The notes under the pieces: model-generated
Database searches by the model: none
Told to the model about the DNA's origin: nothing
What the model saw: only the letters and a program-made list of their open reading frames with translations
Shown: piece by piece, positions 43,155 to 52,056 of the stretch
Position numbering within the stretch: position 1 is the stretch's first letter
Layout: every line of letters begins with the position of its first letter
DNA from: Ruminiclostridium sp.
Lineage (GTDB): Bacteria; Bacillota; Clostridia; Oscillospirales; Ruminococcaceae
NCBI GenBank assembly: GCA_017624025.1
Contig: JAGANY010000005.1
Location: 22,189-86,188, forward strand
DNA: 64,000 nucleotides
Direction: 5' to 3'
Position numbers and translations under genes: made by a program

Positions 43155-44552
43155 TTACTTCTTTTTTCCGGCCTTATTGTGCTTTTCCTGTGCCTTATTT
43201 GCCGGCTGTTTAATGTGATGAGCGGTCTTTTTCATAGCCGCCGCTGTTTTTTCCGCCTTAGGAGCAGAATTTTTCTGAAGCTTTCTCATAGCCGTCATAT
43301 AATCCTGTTCCTTTTCCCTCTTCTGCTTAATAAGAAGGTCTTTTTTTCTCTTTATTCTGAAGTTTTCTATATAACGCGTCAGAACTGTGCTTTTTTTGCG
43401 TTTGATTTTTGTAACCTTGCCGTCGATAGGAGGCATATTATAGTTCGTAGGAGGAACAATAATTTCCATAGTATCGGTAAGCTTCGGCTTTATTGTATCG
43501 TTTGCGGCATTCTCTCTGAGCTTCTCGAAGCGTCCCATATTGCGGAACATATAAGCTGTGCCTCTCTTTACTCCGCTTATAACTTCCGCACAGATAACGT
43601 CAAGATGAAGCGAAACGGCGTTAGCGATAAGAAGAATAAAGATAAAGGAGCCTTCTACCTTTCCGAAATGACGGAAGAGACAGCCGATAATACCGATTAA
43701 AAGTCCGTATGTGATACGTGCGGGAATTGTCTTTGGTACAGTCTGGGGGTCGCTGGCGAGGAATAAGAAGCCGAACAGCAAGTAACCGCCCATAAGCTCA
43801 AGCTTTATGGTATCGCCGATGCTTGTATATACAGGAAAAAGTGCGGTAAGGGCGAAATACGAGCCGAGACCGAAAAGGGTTACGAAGCCCGATACCGAAC
43901 GTCTTAGGAAAAGACATATTCCGCATACTGCAAGAATAAGGAAGTGGGTCGTTCCGAGAGGGCCTACGTAGTTGCCGATAAGCATATCCGTAAAAGGAAC
44001 CGTCGGAGCGGTACCGATTTTTAAAAGATAGCTTTCGATACCCTGTACAAGACCTGTGGGAGTGCCGAAGATGTCGAGCTGGACACCTCTCTGTGGATAA
44101 AGGAGCATTTCTCCGGGGAAGCATATTATAAGAAAGGCAATTGCTACACAGGTAGGATTAAAAATATAGTTATCCTTACCGCCGAAGATATGCTTTGTGC
44201 CCATAGCGAGAAGACCGCCTCCGAATACTATTCCGTAGGAAACGGAAGCCGGCATCATAAGTGCGAGGCAAAGACCCGAGGCTATTGTTGAAAGGTCCTT
44301 CGGGTTATATACCTTTCTCGTCATACGGCAGAATATCATATCTGCAAGCATACAGGTAATAACCGAACAAAGGCATATAACGAGGGCTCTCATACCGCTC
44401 TGCCACACGCTTACGCCCATAAGTGCAAGAAGGCACATAAGCTGGTCGGCATATATGGATTTTTGTTTTCTTAGTTTCTTCTCGGAAGCTCCGACGTAGG
44501 TCTTTACGTCTCCGTCGAACTTGTCGAGAAGCTCGCTTGTGTTTTCTGACAT
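43155..44552 (-). CDS. RnfD-like membrane subunit with basic C-terminal extension
   Basis: 465 residues. NqrB/RnfD fold: YADQLMCLLALMGVSVWQSG start, GLCLALMMPASVSY, FGGKDNYIFNPTCVAIAFL (usual GGxGxNxFNPA), LIGNYVGPLGTTHFLIL (usual GNxxGSIGETSAL), and GYLLFGFLFLASDPQTVP (the conserved FMATDP position). The usual flavinylation motif SGAT is not present; DIFGTPTGL occupies the place. A ~110-residue Lys-rich tail ends in HNKAGKKK, again not usual. First gene of the operon; only 44 bp separate it from the divergent MecA-like gene. Confidence 0.8.
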   Translation of the reverse strand: MSENTSELLDKFDGDVKTYVGASEKKLRKQKSIYADQLMCLLALMGVSVWQSGMRALVICLCSVITCMLADMIFCRMTRKVYNPKDLSTIASGLCLALMMPASVSYGIVFGGGLLAMGTKHIFGGKDNYIFNPTCVAIAFLIICFPGEMLLYPQRGVQLDIFGTPTGLVQGIESYLLKIGTAPTVPFTDMLIGNYVGPLGTTHFLILAVCGICLFLRRSVSGFVTLFGLGSYFALTALFPVYTSIGDTIKLELMGGYLLFGFLFLASDPQTVPKTIPARITYGLLIGIIGCLFRHFGKVEGSFIFILLIANAVSLHLDVICAEVISGVKRGTAYMFRNMGRFEKLRENAANDTIKPKLTDTMEIIVPPTNYNMPPIDGKVTKIKRKKSTVLTRYIENFRIKRKKDLLIKQKREKEQDYMTAMRKLQKNSAPKAEKTAAAMKKTAHHIKQPANKAQEKHNKAGKKK

Positions 44553-44596
44553 ATATATAATTCCTTTTTATTTTTTACCGAAAGGACGGTTATTCT

Positions 44597-45157
44597 ATGA
44601 AATATGACGCTTTAAGCCGAAACACCGTTAAAATAACTCTTTCCGAAGAGGATATGCTCGAATATTCTCTCTGTACCGAAAGTATTTCGGAAAAAACGCC
44701 CCAGTCAAAGGCTGAGCTTGTGAGATTTCTTAAGAAAATGAATCTTTTCGAGGAATACAGCCCCGAACGTCTTTTTCTCGAAGCTTTTCCGAAAAATGAC
44801 GGCGGATGCGTCCTCTATGTTTCAAATCTCAGCGAGGTTATCGAAGAGGAGCTTCCCTCTTCCTGTGAAAACGGATGTGTTCCGCTTATATGTAATGTTA
44901 AATCCCTTGACGTTCTTATAAAGCTTTGTACAGGTATAAGAAAGCTTTTCCCGGAAATGCCGTCATCGGCTTTCAGCAGGGACAAAAGCTATGTTCTTGT
45001 AATCGAAGCCCCTACAAAGCAGACAGGAAGAATTCTTCATTTTCTTTCCGAATACGGAAAGGCTTCGGCAGATAAGTCCGAATACTCCTCTCTTTGGGAA
45101 TACGGAGATATTATCTGTGCCGAAAGGGCTGTTGAAAAATTCGCTCTTCTCGCTTAA
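44597..45157 (+). CDS. MecA-like ClpC adaptor
   Basis: 186 residues. The start MKYDALSRNTVKITLSEEDMLEY matches the MecA N-terminus (target-binding domain pattern N-T-V/I-K), followed by LFLEAFPKNDGGCVLYVS, the end of that domain. A C-terminal ClpC-binding-like domain follows (PLICNVKSLDVLIKLCTGI, SYVLVIEAPTK, SSLWEYGDIICAERAVEKF). MecA proteins deliver substrates to ClpCP protease. AAAGGAC precedes the ATG. The gene runs convergently into rpe with a 4-bp overlap. Confidence 0.65.
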   Translation: MKYDALSRNTVKITLSEEDMLEYSLCTESISEKTPQSKAELVRFLKKMNLFEEYSPERLFLEAFPKNDGGCVLYVSNLSEVIEEELPSSCENGCVPLICNVKSLDVLIKLCTGIRKLFPEMPSSAFSRDKSYVLVIEAPTKQTGRILHFLSEYGKASADKSEYSSLWEYGDIICAERAVEKFALLA

Positions 45158-45801
45158 CGCATAGAGTCAGCGGATTTCTTCATATCCTCCGACTTGAAAA
45201 GGAATGTTCCCGCTACAAGCACATTTGCGCCTGCATCCTTTACAAGCTTTGCGGTTTCGGTATTGATACCGCCGTCAACCTGTATGTCTATGTCCTTTCC
45301 GAGTCTGTCTGCTTCTTCTCTTACCTTGCGTATCTTATCGGTCATAGCGTGTATAAAGCCCTGTCCGCCGTAGCCCGGCTCAACAGTCATTACAAGCACC
45401 ATATCCGCTTTTTCGATATACGGAAAAACCGCTTCGGCAGGAGTATTCGGCTTTACGGCAACGCCTGCCTTTACGCCGTAGGAATGGATTTCGTCTATAA
45501 GTGCGTCAGCGTCGCACTCGCTTTCAATATGGAAGGTTATAATATCCGAGCCTGCATCGGCAAAAAGCTTTACCTGCCTGCCGGGATGCATAACCATAAG
45601 ATGAGTATCGATTTTTGCGGAGGTATGAGGAAGAATAGACTTCTGTACAGCACTTCCGTAGGTTATATTCTCAACAAATTCCCCGTCCATTACGTCGAAA
45701 TGGACATATTCGATACCGTTATCCGATATTCTTTTTACCTCGTTTCCGAGAGCTGAAAGGTCAGAATTTAAAACTGACGCTGATATTTTAACTGAAGGCA
45801 T
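45154..45801 (-). CDS. rpe: Ribulose-phosphate 3-epimerase
   Basis: 215 residues, (beta/alpha)8 barrel. KISASVLNSDLSALGNEV, the metal-site Asp in VHFDVMDGEFV, HLMVMHPGRQV, MTVEPGYGGQGFI and the second Asp in IQVDGGINTETA. Interconverts ribulose-5-phosphate and xylulose-5-phosphate in the pentose phosphate pathway. In many Firmicutes it lies beside rsgA; here it has its own promoter. Confidence 0.95.
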   Translation of the reverse strand: MPSVKISASVLNSDLSALGNEVKRISDNGIEYVHFDVMDGEFVENITYGSAVQKSILPHTSAKIDTHLMVMHPGRQVKLFADAGSDIITFHIESECDADALIDEIHSYGVKAGVAVKPNTPAEAVFPYIEKADMVLVMTVEPGYGGQGFIHAMTDKIRKVREEADRLGKDIDIQVDGGINTETAKLVKDAGANVLVAGTFLFKSEDMKKSADSMR

Positions 45802-45846
45802 TTTTTATTACCTGTCCCTTTAAGATTTGCATAATAATACACAATA

Positions 45847-45875
45847 ATGATACCTTAAAATACCTTTTTCGTCAA
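45847..45875 (-). promoter_or_regulatory. rpe promoter
   Basis: Minus strand: TTGACG (45875-45870), 17 bp, TATCAT (45852-45847). Upstream (45870-45893) the AAAACCC-CTTG unit is repeated. Nothing else recognised in 45894-46016. Confidence 0.65.
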
Positions 45876-46016
45876 GGGTTTTCAAGGGGTTTTCGCCTCT
45901 TATTCCGAAAAATGGTTAATTTTCAACAGTTACGGCGGTTTTAAGGTTGAAATTATTGTACTGTGGCAGGATTTTCCTGTGCTTTGTGAAAAATAATGGA
46001 AAAAACCAAAAAACAT

Positions 46017-46045
46017 TTGACATTTCCGCCCTTATATGAGAAAAT
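46017..46045 (+). promoter_or_regulatory. Probable promoter of the GH25 gene
   Basis: TTGACA (46017-46022), 17 bp, GAAAAT (46040-46045). Confidence 0.55.
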
Positions 46046-46133
46046 AAAGGCAGAGGATATTCCGCAATATTGAAAACAGGCAGAAATTTTGCAACTATCT
46101 CATATTCTGCCGTAAAGGAAAGGAAGGTAGAAT

Positions 46134-47537
46134 GTGAAATATCTTAAAAAATTACTTTTCGGAGCAGTTTTCGCCTGTTTCTTCGGCGTTATCTTTTCCC
46201 TGACAGCCTTTGCTGAGCGAGAGGTTATAGTATGGGACGGAAAGACCGAAATCGAGGCAGGCAATACATACGTTATCACAGATACTGTAAAGCTAAGGGA
46301 AGAAATTACGGTTCCCGAGGACACAAAGCTAAGCGTCAAGGACGGCGGTAAGCTTAAAATCTACTCAAAGGGCGGTCTTATCGTAAAGGGCGAGCTTGCG
46401 GTAGCGAAGGGCGGTACCCTCGTAAACTCCGGGCTTATCAACATAAGAAAGAATGCCGATTTTAATATTTACGGCCTTTTCCAGTCGTCCGTAAGCGGTA
46501 CGCTTAAGGTTTCGGGCGATATGACCATATATAACAGGGGCAAGACCGAGATTTCTTCTTCTGTAAAGTTTTTTAAGGGCTGTAATGTTCTTAATAAGGG
46601 TGAACTGCATTTCTACAAGAGCAGTGATACCACACTGAGCAGTACCATTAAAACTACCGAAGGAAGCCAGCTTCATTTCCAGGGTATCTTTAACGTTACC
46701 TTAAGCGGTAAAATCGAAGTAAACGGTCATCTTTCCGTAGGCTCACGAGCACAGGTACGCTTAAGCGGTAAGCTTTTACTTTCCGAGACTTCAAGCTACA
46801 CAAGATTCAGAAAGATTTCCGTAACAAAGAACGGTACTTTTATAGATAACAGACCCGAGGATGTTTATGCGGATATGACCGTAAATATTCTTGTTGACGA
46901 AAAGAAGGTAAAGAGAAAAGGCATCGACGTTTCCTACGCCCAGGGCGATATCGACTGGAAAAAGGTTGCCGATTCGGGCGTTGACTTTGCAATTATCCGT
47001 GCAGGACGAGGACGTGCAGGTTCCTCCAACGCTATGAAGGAAGACGATTATTTCCGCCAGAATATAAAGGGGGCACAAGCAAACGGAATTGACGTAGGTG
47101 TATATTTCTACAGCTATGCGACCTCCGTTTCCGAAGCTAAGGAAGAAGCGAGATTCCTTCTCGAAATAATTGACGGCTATAAGCTCCAGTACCCCGTTAT
47201 TCTCGATATGGAAGAGGAATTCCAGTCGGGTATCGGCACAAAGAAGCTTACTAATATGATTGAAGCGTTCTTCGAGGTGCTTATGGAAGAAAAATACTTC
47301 CCTATGTTCTATTCATATAAGAGCTGGCTGGAAGAAAACCTGGATATGACTATTCTCGATAAGTACGCTATCTGGCTTGCACAGTTAGGCGACTCCGTTA
47401 CATACGACGGCGGATATTATATCTGGCAGTACAGCTTCACGGGAAGAGTTGACGGAATAAACGGAGACGTTGACCTCGATTACAGCTATCGTGACTTCCC
47501 CTCTATTTTTGCAAAATACGGACTCAATAATTTGTAA
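46134..47537 (+). CDS. Secreted GH25 lysozyme-like muramidase with beta-helical N-terminus
   Basis: 467 residues. GTG start at 46134 (GGAAGG 7 bp before; the overlapping ATG is followed at once by TGA). Signal peptide (KYLKKLLFGAVFACFFGVIF, cut after AFA-E). Residues ~30-255 are short repeated units (KLKIYSKGGLIVKGELAV...) as in right-handed beta helices, perhaps for wall binding. C-terminal GH25 barrel (~262-467): GIDVSYAQGDIDWKKV, catalytic Asp/Glu in YPVILDMEEEF, and YIWQYSFTGRVDGINGDVDLDY. Cuts the glycan strands of peptidoglycan. It ends 8 bp before the first F1 hairpin. Confidence 0.88.
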   Translation: MKYLKKLLFGAVFACFFGVIFSLTAFAEREVIVWDGKTEIEAGNTYVITDTVKLREEITVPEDTKLSVKDGGKLKIYSKGGLIVKGELAVAKGGTLVNSGLINIRKNADFNIYGLFQSSVSGTLKVSGDMTIYNRGKTEISSSVKFFKGCNVLNKGELHFYKSSDTTLSSTIKTTEGSQLHFQGIFNVTLSGKIEVNGHLSVGSRAQVRLSGKLLLSETSSYTRFRKISVTKNGTFIDNRPEDVYADMTVNILVDEKKVKRKGIDVSYAQGDIDWKKVADSGVDFAIIRAGRGRAGSSNAMKEDDYFRQNIKGAQANGIDVGVYFYSYATSVSEAKEEARFLLEIIDGYKLQYPVILDMEEEFQSGIGTKKLTNMIEAFFEVLMEEKYFPMFYSYKSWLEENLDMTILDKYAIWLAQLGDSVTYDGGYYIWQYSFTGRVDGINGDVDLDYSYRDFPSIFAKYGLNNL

Positions 47538-47722
47538 GTATTATCGGGAGAAACCTTTCTGAAGAAAGGCTTTCTCCCGAACCCTCTTCCAAAGACTTTT
47601 AATATAAATTAAAGAACCACAGGATTAACCTGTGGTTCTTTAATTTATACTGAAAGTTTTCGGAAGGGAGCCCGAGGGAAATCCCTTTTTTAAAAGGGTT
47701 TCCCTCGGTAATGCTCATAAAA
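47538..47722. repeat. F1 nested-palindrome element, copy 7, compact
   Basis: H1 47545-47579, H2 47606-47646, H3 47673-47707. The tightest copy: the outer arms are reduced to a few bases next to both stop codons. H3 has loop TAAA and an A bulge, unlike H1 (TGAA, C bulge), so this copy has partly lost arm symmetry. Confidence 0.9.
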
Positions 47723-49363
47723 TCAATATCTCGAAAAGTCGGGAAGCTCGTCGAGGGTTATATAAAGCTCGTTGTTATAAGCGTAGTCGAGTTCTTCACG
47801 GCTTACGTGCTTATAAGAAACGGTACCGTCGCTGTTTATGATATAATCGCCTCGCCAGAGAGCGAACCAGAGCCAGTATGCATTATCACGCTTTATATAG
47901 TCGGGGTTCGGAAGCTTTCCACATTCCGTAAGGGCACAGGCTTTTGTTTTAATGGTGTATCTTATCGCGTCAAGCATACGTACGTTTCCGGAGATATCAT
48001 AGTCGCTGTACATATCCATTCCCACGATATCAACATAATCGTCCGAGGGATAGAAAGCGGAGCTTTCGCCGTTCCATACCCAGATAAGATTGTTAAGCCC
48101 GTGATATTCTGTCATACGCTTATATAAAAGCTTATAAAGCCAGATGTAGCTGTCGGGGTCGCTTCCCCACCAGTACCATCCGTTTCCCGCTTCGGGGAGA
48201 GGGCGGAAGATTACGGGGACATCCTGTGCCTGGAGAAGCTTTAATTTGCTTGCTACGGTGTCAATGTCGCGGATAAGGTCGTAACATTCGGGACTAACCT
48301 TTCCTGTCTGCTCGTAGGTAACGAGCTGTTCGGCGTCGAGAAGCGAAACATCGTCCTTCGTAACCGCTTCGGAAAGCTTAAAATCGGTTATTTCCGTAAA
48401 GATATGGGGATTATGTTCAACAGGAGCGTACCAGTACCAGCTGTAGCTTACAAGTCCGCCTTTTTTCCACCATTCTATTGCGGTATTTATTTCGTCCTCG
48501 TTATTTTTGTCGCTTCCGTCGTAGTATTCTGTAAAAATACCGATATCCGCACAGCGTAAGGCACTGTATCTGCCTGTATCCATATAGATTGCATTAATCT
48601 CGGTATTCGTACCCGAGGAACAGAACTGACCTGTGATAACCTTGTTGCCGTAAACGTCGGCAAGGTATTTTTTTACGGTTTTTGTCATATCTGACGCATT
48701 CTTGTTTATACAGCCGTTGGAGATTGCATAAGCAAGCTCGGGAACTGTGGGCGAGTTTTCGAGGGAAATATCGTCGAGATAGGCTATTCCCGAAAGGACC
48801 TTAAGGGAAATATTATTTTCGCCCTTGCTCAGATATATGGAGTCTAGATAGAAATAGTCAAAAGTCACGCTTTCATCAACATAAACCGCTCCCCATTCGC
48901 TTCCGCCCGAAAGGCTTTCTGTGCCGTTTTCGCCGAGAGAGGTCTTTGCATCCGTAAGAACGGCAATCTTAGAGCCTGTGGAACAGATACGGATACCGAT
49001 TTTATAATGCTGTGAAGCGGGGACGGTAACGGAAATCGTCGCAAAGTCGCCTTTTCCGAGACAGATAAAACCCGTACCGTTATAACCGCTTAGGCCGTCG
49101 GTATATGAGTAAGCGTCGGTGTTGAATTCGAGCTGGTAGGTTTCGCTGTATTCGCTTTCAGCAACGACATAATCGCTGGGCTTATACTTATCGTTGCTTT
49201 TATGCTCTTCGGGGATAATAAGTATAGTTTCCTGTTCGGCTTCCTTTTCCACATCCTCTGCCGTGGTTGTTGTAACAACAGGGTCGGGATATTCGATGTC
49301 CTTTGAACAGGAACAGAGAAGAGAGGCTGAAAGAAATACAGCAATCAGCTTTTTAATTCTCAT
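47723..49363 (-). CDS. GH26 beta-mannanase-like lipoprotein
   Basis: 546 residues. Lipobox LCSC, acidic linker, a CBM35-like beta-sandwich (~65-205: YQLEFNTDAYSYTDGLSGYNGTGFICLG), then a GH26 barrel. Acid/base Glu in RPLPEAGNGWYWWG (the usual His two residues ahead of it is Pro), nucleophile Glu in ALTECGKLPN, WVWNGES, and VDIVGMDMYSD. Hydrolyses beta-mannans or mixed-linkage glucans outside the membrane. Begins 4 bp after the FtsA-like gene. Confidence 0.88.
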   Translation of the reverse strand: MRIKKLIAVFLSASLLCSCSKDIEYPDPVVTTTTAEDVEKEAEQETILIIPEEHKSNDKYKPSDYVVAESEYSETYQLEFNTDAYSYTDGLSGYNGTGFICLGKGDFATISVTVPASQHYKIGIRICSTGSKIAVLTDAKTSLGENGTESLSGGSEWGAVYVDESVTFDYFYLDSIYLSKGENNISLKVLSGIAYLDDISLENSPTVPELAYAISNGCINKNASDMTKTVKKYLADVYGNKVITGQFCSSGTNTEINAIYMDTGRYSALRCADIGIFTEYYDGSDKNNEDEINTAIEWWKKGGLVSYSWYWYAPVEHNPHIFTEITDFKLSEAVTKDDVSLLDAEQLVTYEQTGKVSPECYDLIRDIDTVASKLKLLQAQDVPVIFRPLPEAGNGWYWWGSDPDSYIWLYKLLYKRMTEYHGLNNLIWVWNGESSAFYPSDDYVDIVGMDMYSDYDISGNVRMLDAIRYTIKTKACALTECGKLPNPDYIKRDNAYWLWFALWRGDYIINSDGTVSYKHVSREELDYAYNNELYITLDELPDFSRY

Positions 49364-49367
49364 ATAT

Positions 49368-51605
49368 TCACTTTCTTTCCTGGAGACGGATGACAGCAGC
49401 GTCGCCTTCGTTCAAGGAAGAGCTGAAATTAGCGGGAGCACCGTTTATTTCAAGAATAAGTTCCGAATTAGGCTTAGCTATGTCAATATCGATAAAGTTC
49501 AAGAGGTCGAGAAGCATATGATTTGCAGATGCGTCGGGAAGATTTATTGTTCTTCCGTTAAGAGTTACTCTTAAATCGCCCGAAGCAAAGGGAATAACAG
49601 GGGTCGGTGCAGCGTTCTGTACAGGGGTATTCTGCACAGGAGCAGGCTGTACGGAGGGAGCTGCAGCAAACTGCACAGGTGCAGGCTGCTGTACGGGGGG
49701 CTCCGGAACGAACTGAACGGGAGCAGGCTGCTGTACGGGAGGCTCGGGAGCAAATTGTACGGGAGCAGGCTGCTGAACAGGAGGTTCGGGAGCAAACTGA
49801 ACGGGTGCAGGCTGAGCGGGAGCGGTTTCCTTTACGGCAGTTCCGTCGGAATAGGAAATCATATCACCGTCGGAAAGTACATAGCTTTCGTCAGCACCCT
49901 GGTTATTAACGAGATATTCGAGACCGTCAAGCTCAATATCGAGGCTCTGTAAAAGGTCGCCTAAGGTTATGATACCTGTTGTAACGATGTCGTCAAGGGG
50001 CTGGATTTCGTAATCCTTTTCCTTTTCTACGCCGTTTACAAGTACCTTTATACCGATTTTATGCTTAACGCCGCCGAATTCTACTGTACCCGACGCAAAT
50101 CTTGAGTAATCGATAGCTTCGCCGAGGGTTGCTTTTGCGTTTTCGCCGCTTGTTGCGGGAACAAAACGGATACGGTCGCCCTGGCTGATACTTGAGATAA
50201 CAGAAGAAGGCTGGTCATTTACATAAACCTCGGAAGCGGTAAAGCTTCCGCCCTTTACAACAACACGCTTTCCGTTAAGGGTGTATGTAAGGTTTCTTCC
50301 GCTTCTTCCCATAATATCCGCACTCTTGAAGCCTGCAAGATTAAGGGCTTCGAATACGGTAAGCTGTTTTGTATCGAATGCACGCACTCTCTTATCGTTT
50401 ACGGTTATAACGGAGAAGTCGTAACCCTGTTCGAGAGCGGTAGTTACGGCAATACCAACGGGCGTTACAAATTCGGCGCCAAGCTTTGCGCCGTTTTCGT
50501 CAACGTTCTTAAGGAAATCTCCGCTTCCTATTGCAACACGTGCTTCGTCAAGGCCGAGCTTTTCGGCAATAAGCTTAGGAAGACCTTCGATAAGGCTTCC
50601 GCCGCCTACGAGGAATACTGCTGCAGGAGAACCGCCGTTTACATCAGTAATAGCGGCACAGATAGTCTCGGCGAGAGTATCTACAGCAGGAGTTACTTTC
50701 TTATATATTTCGCTTGCCTTTAATTTATGAGGAATGCCGAGGATGTCGCGGAATTCCAGCTCCTCTTCGCCGGAAGAACAACGCTGTTTAAGGTCTTCGG
50801 CGGTATTGAAATCTACGAGATAGGAACGGATTATTTCCTCGGTAATCTCGTCACCTGCAATTGTAGCCATAGCATAGGCATAAACCGAACCGTCCTTTGC
50901 AACGGCAATATCCGAAGTACCTGCACCAATATCAACGAGAGCGATATTGATAAGACGGATTTCGGGCGGAACGATAACATTCATAGCAGCAATAGGTTCG
51001 AGGGTAAGGCTCGCAACCTCAAGGCTGTTCATATCCATAACCGCATAAAGACCCTCGACAACAATACTCGGAAGGAATGCGGCAATAAGGTTTACCTGTG
51101 CGGTTTCGCCCTTATGACCCTCGAGGCTTATCATCTTATAATCATCCAGCTTATAGTTCACAACGGAATGACCGACACAGTAGAAGGTCGTACCCTTAGG
51201 AGTATCGGCGTCAAGCTGTGTCTGTGCCTTCTGGATAGCCTCAAGCTCCATCGATTTTACCATATCCTCGGTAATATATTCCTTTTCGGAGATATCGAAA
51301 TCCATACCTACCTGGATAGTTTTAAGAGCTCGTCCGGCAGCGGCGATAGATACACGGTTAAGCTTTATACCCGTCTTTTCTTCGAGGGCATTCTTTACCT
51401 GTGCAACGATTTTTGCAACCTGCTTTATATCTTCTACCTGTCCGTCAACCATAGCACGCTTGCTGTGGGGGATGCTTATGTAATCTTTAAGAAGGAATTT
51501 TTCATCAACATATTCGCCTACTATACCAACAACGGTTCTTGTACCTATATCGAGGGCAAAAACATATCCGTCCTGTGGAATAAGGCCTTTCTTTTCATCG
51601 TTCAT
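49368..51605 (-). CDS. Large FtsA/PilM-like actin-fold ATPase
   Basis: 745 residues; FtsA is ~420. Actin-like ATPase core (~1-390): FALDIGTRTVVGIVG (phosphate 1), the SHS2-like insertion (~35-200), NIALVDIGAGTSDIAV (phosphate 2), FLVGGGSLIEGLPKLIAEKLG (adenosine). Then two beta-rich repeats related to each other (LNGKRVVVKGG... and LNGRTINLPDAS), and between them four Pro/Gln tandem units of the type PAPVQFAPEPPVQQ, visible as DNA repeats at 49640-49810. FtsA tethers FtsZ; this larger version is frequent in Clostridia and its role is not established. Confidence 0.75.
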   Translation of the reverse strand: MNDEKKGLIPQDGYVFALDIGTRTVVGIVGEYVDEKFLLKDYISIPHSKRAMVDGQVEDIKQVAKIVAQVKNALEEKTGIKLNRVSIAAAGRALKTIQVGMDFDISEKEYITEDMVKSMELEAIQKAQTQLDADTPKGTTFYCVGHSVVNYKLDDYKMISLEGHKGETAQVNLIAAFLPSIVVEGLYAVMDMNSLEVASLTLEPIAAMNVIVPPEIRLINIALVDIGAGTSDIAVAKDGSVYAYAMATIAGDEITEEIIRSYLVDFNTAEDLKQRCSSGEEELEFRDILGIPHKLKASEIYKKVTPAVDTLAETICAAITDVNGGSPAAVFLVGGGSLIEGLPKLIAEKLGLDEARVAIGSGDFLKNVDENGAKLGAEFVTPVGIAVTTALEQGYDFSVITVNDKRVRAFDTKQLTVFEALNLAGFKSADIMGRSGRNLTYTLNGKRVVVKGGSFTASEVYVNDQPSSVISSISQGDRIRFVPATSGENAKATLGEAIDYSRFASGTVEFGGVKHKIGIKVLVNGVEKEKDYEIQPLDDIVTTGIITLGDLLQSLDIELDGLEYLVNNQGADESYVLSDGDMISYSDGTAVKETAPAQPAPVQFAPEPPVQQPAPVQFAPEPPVQQPAPVQFVPEPPVQQPAPVQFAAAPSVQPAPVQNTPVQNAAPTPVIPFASGDLRVTLNGRTINLPDASANHMLLDLLNFIDIDIAKPNSELILEINGAPANFSSSLNEGDAAVIRLQERK

Positions 51606-51644
51606 AGGAATAGGTTCCTTTCGTTTATATTTATGGGAGGCGTA

Positions 51645-52034
51645 TTAACGGAATTTATCAAAGGTCTGTTTTTTCAGCATTTTACAAACCTCCTCGGAAA
51701 TATCGCTGAAAACCTTTTTATACGCACAGGGAAGCTCACAGGAGCAGTTATATCCGTCGCCGACGCATCGGCTGAAGCGGTATGTACCTTCGACAAGCTC
51801 TACTATATCGTAAAGCGACAGCTCCTCGGGCTTAAGAGCAATCTCATATCCGCCGCCGCTGCCCTTATAGCTTTTTACAACACCGCCCGAAACGAGCTTA
51901 TGAAGAATTTTAAGAGCAAAACGCTGGGGAACGTCGGAACGCTCGGAAATCGTCTTTGCGTCAAGTCTTCCGCCTGCTTTTATAAGACGGTCAACTATGC
52001 GTATTGCGTAATCGGTTTCAAGAGTTATATGCAT
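51645..52034 (-). CDS. Rrf2-family transcriptional regulator, likely Fe-S
   Basis: 129 residues. Winged-helix start ITLETDYAIRIVDRLIKAGG, the recognition region SERSDVPQRFALKILHKLVSGG, wing KGSGGGYEIAL, and a Cys cluster CVGDGYNCSCELPC whose spacing suits a cluster ligand set as in IscR/NsrR. Possible target: the nifS-nifU pair at 61269-62933, but it is 9 kb away. Lies between rpoD and the FtsA-like gene. Confidence 0.85.
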   Translation of the reverse strand: MHITLETDYAIRIVDRLIKAGGRLDAKTISERSDVPQRFALKILHKLVSGGVVKSYKGSGGGYEIALKPEELSLYDIVELVEGTYRFSRCVGDGYNCSCELPCAYKKVFSDISEEVCKMLKKQTFDKFR

Positions 52035-52056
52035 TTAGCTTTTTATTTCCTTTCAA

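Noticed and set aside
49640-49810. CRISPR-like spaced repeats
   Set aside because: The units are in-frame Pro/Gln-coding repeats inside the FtsA-like gene with no spacers.
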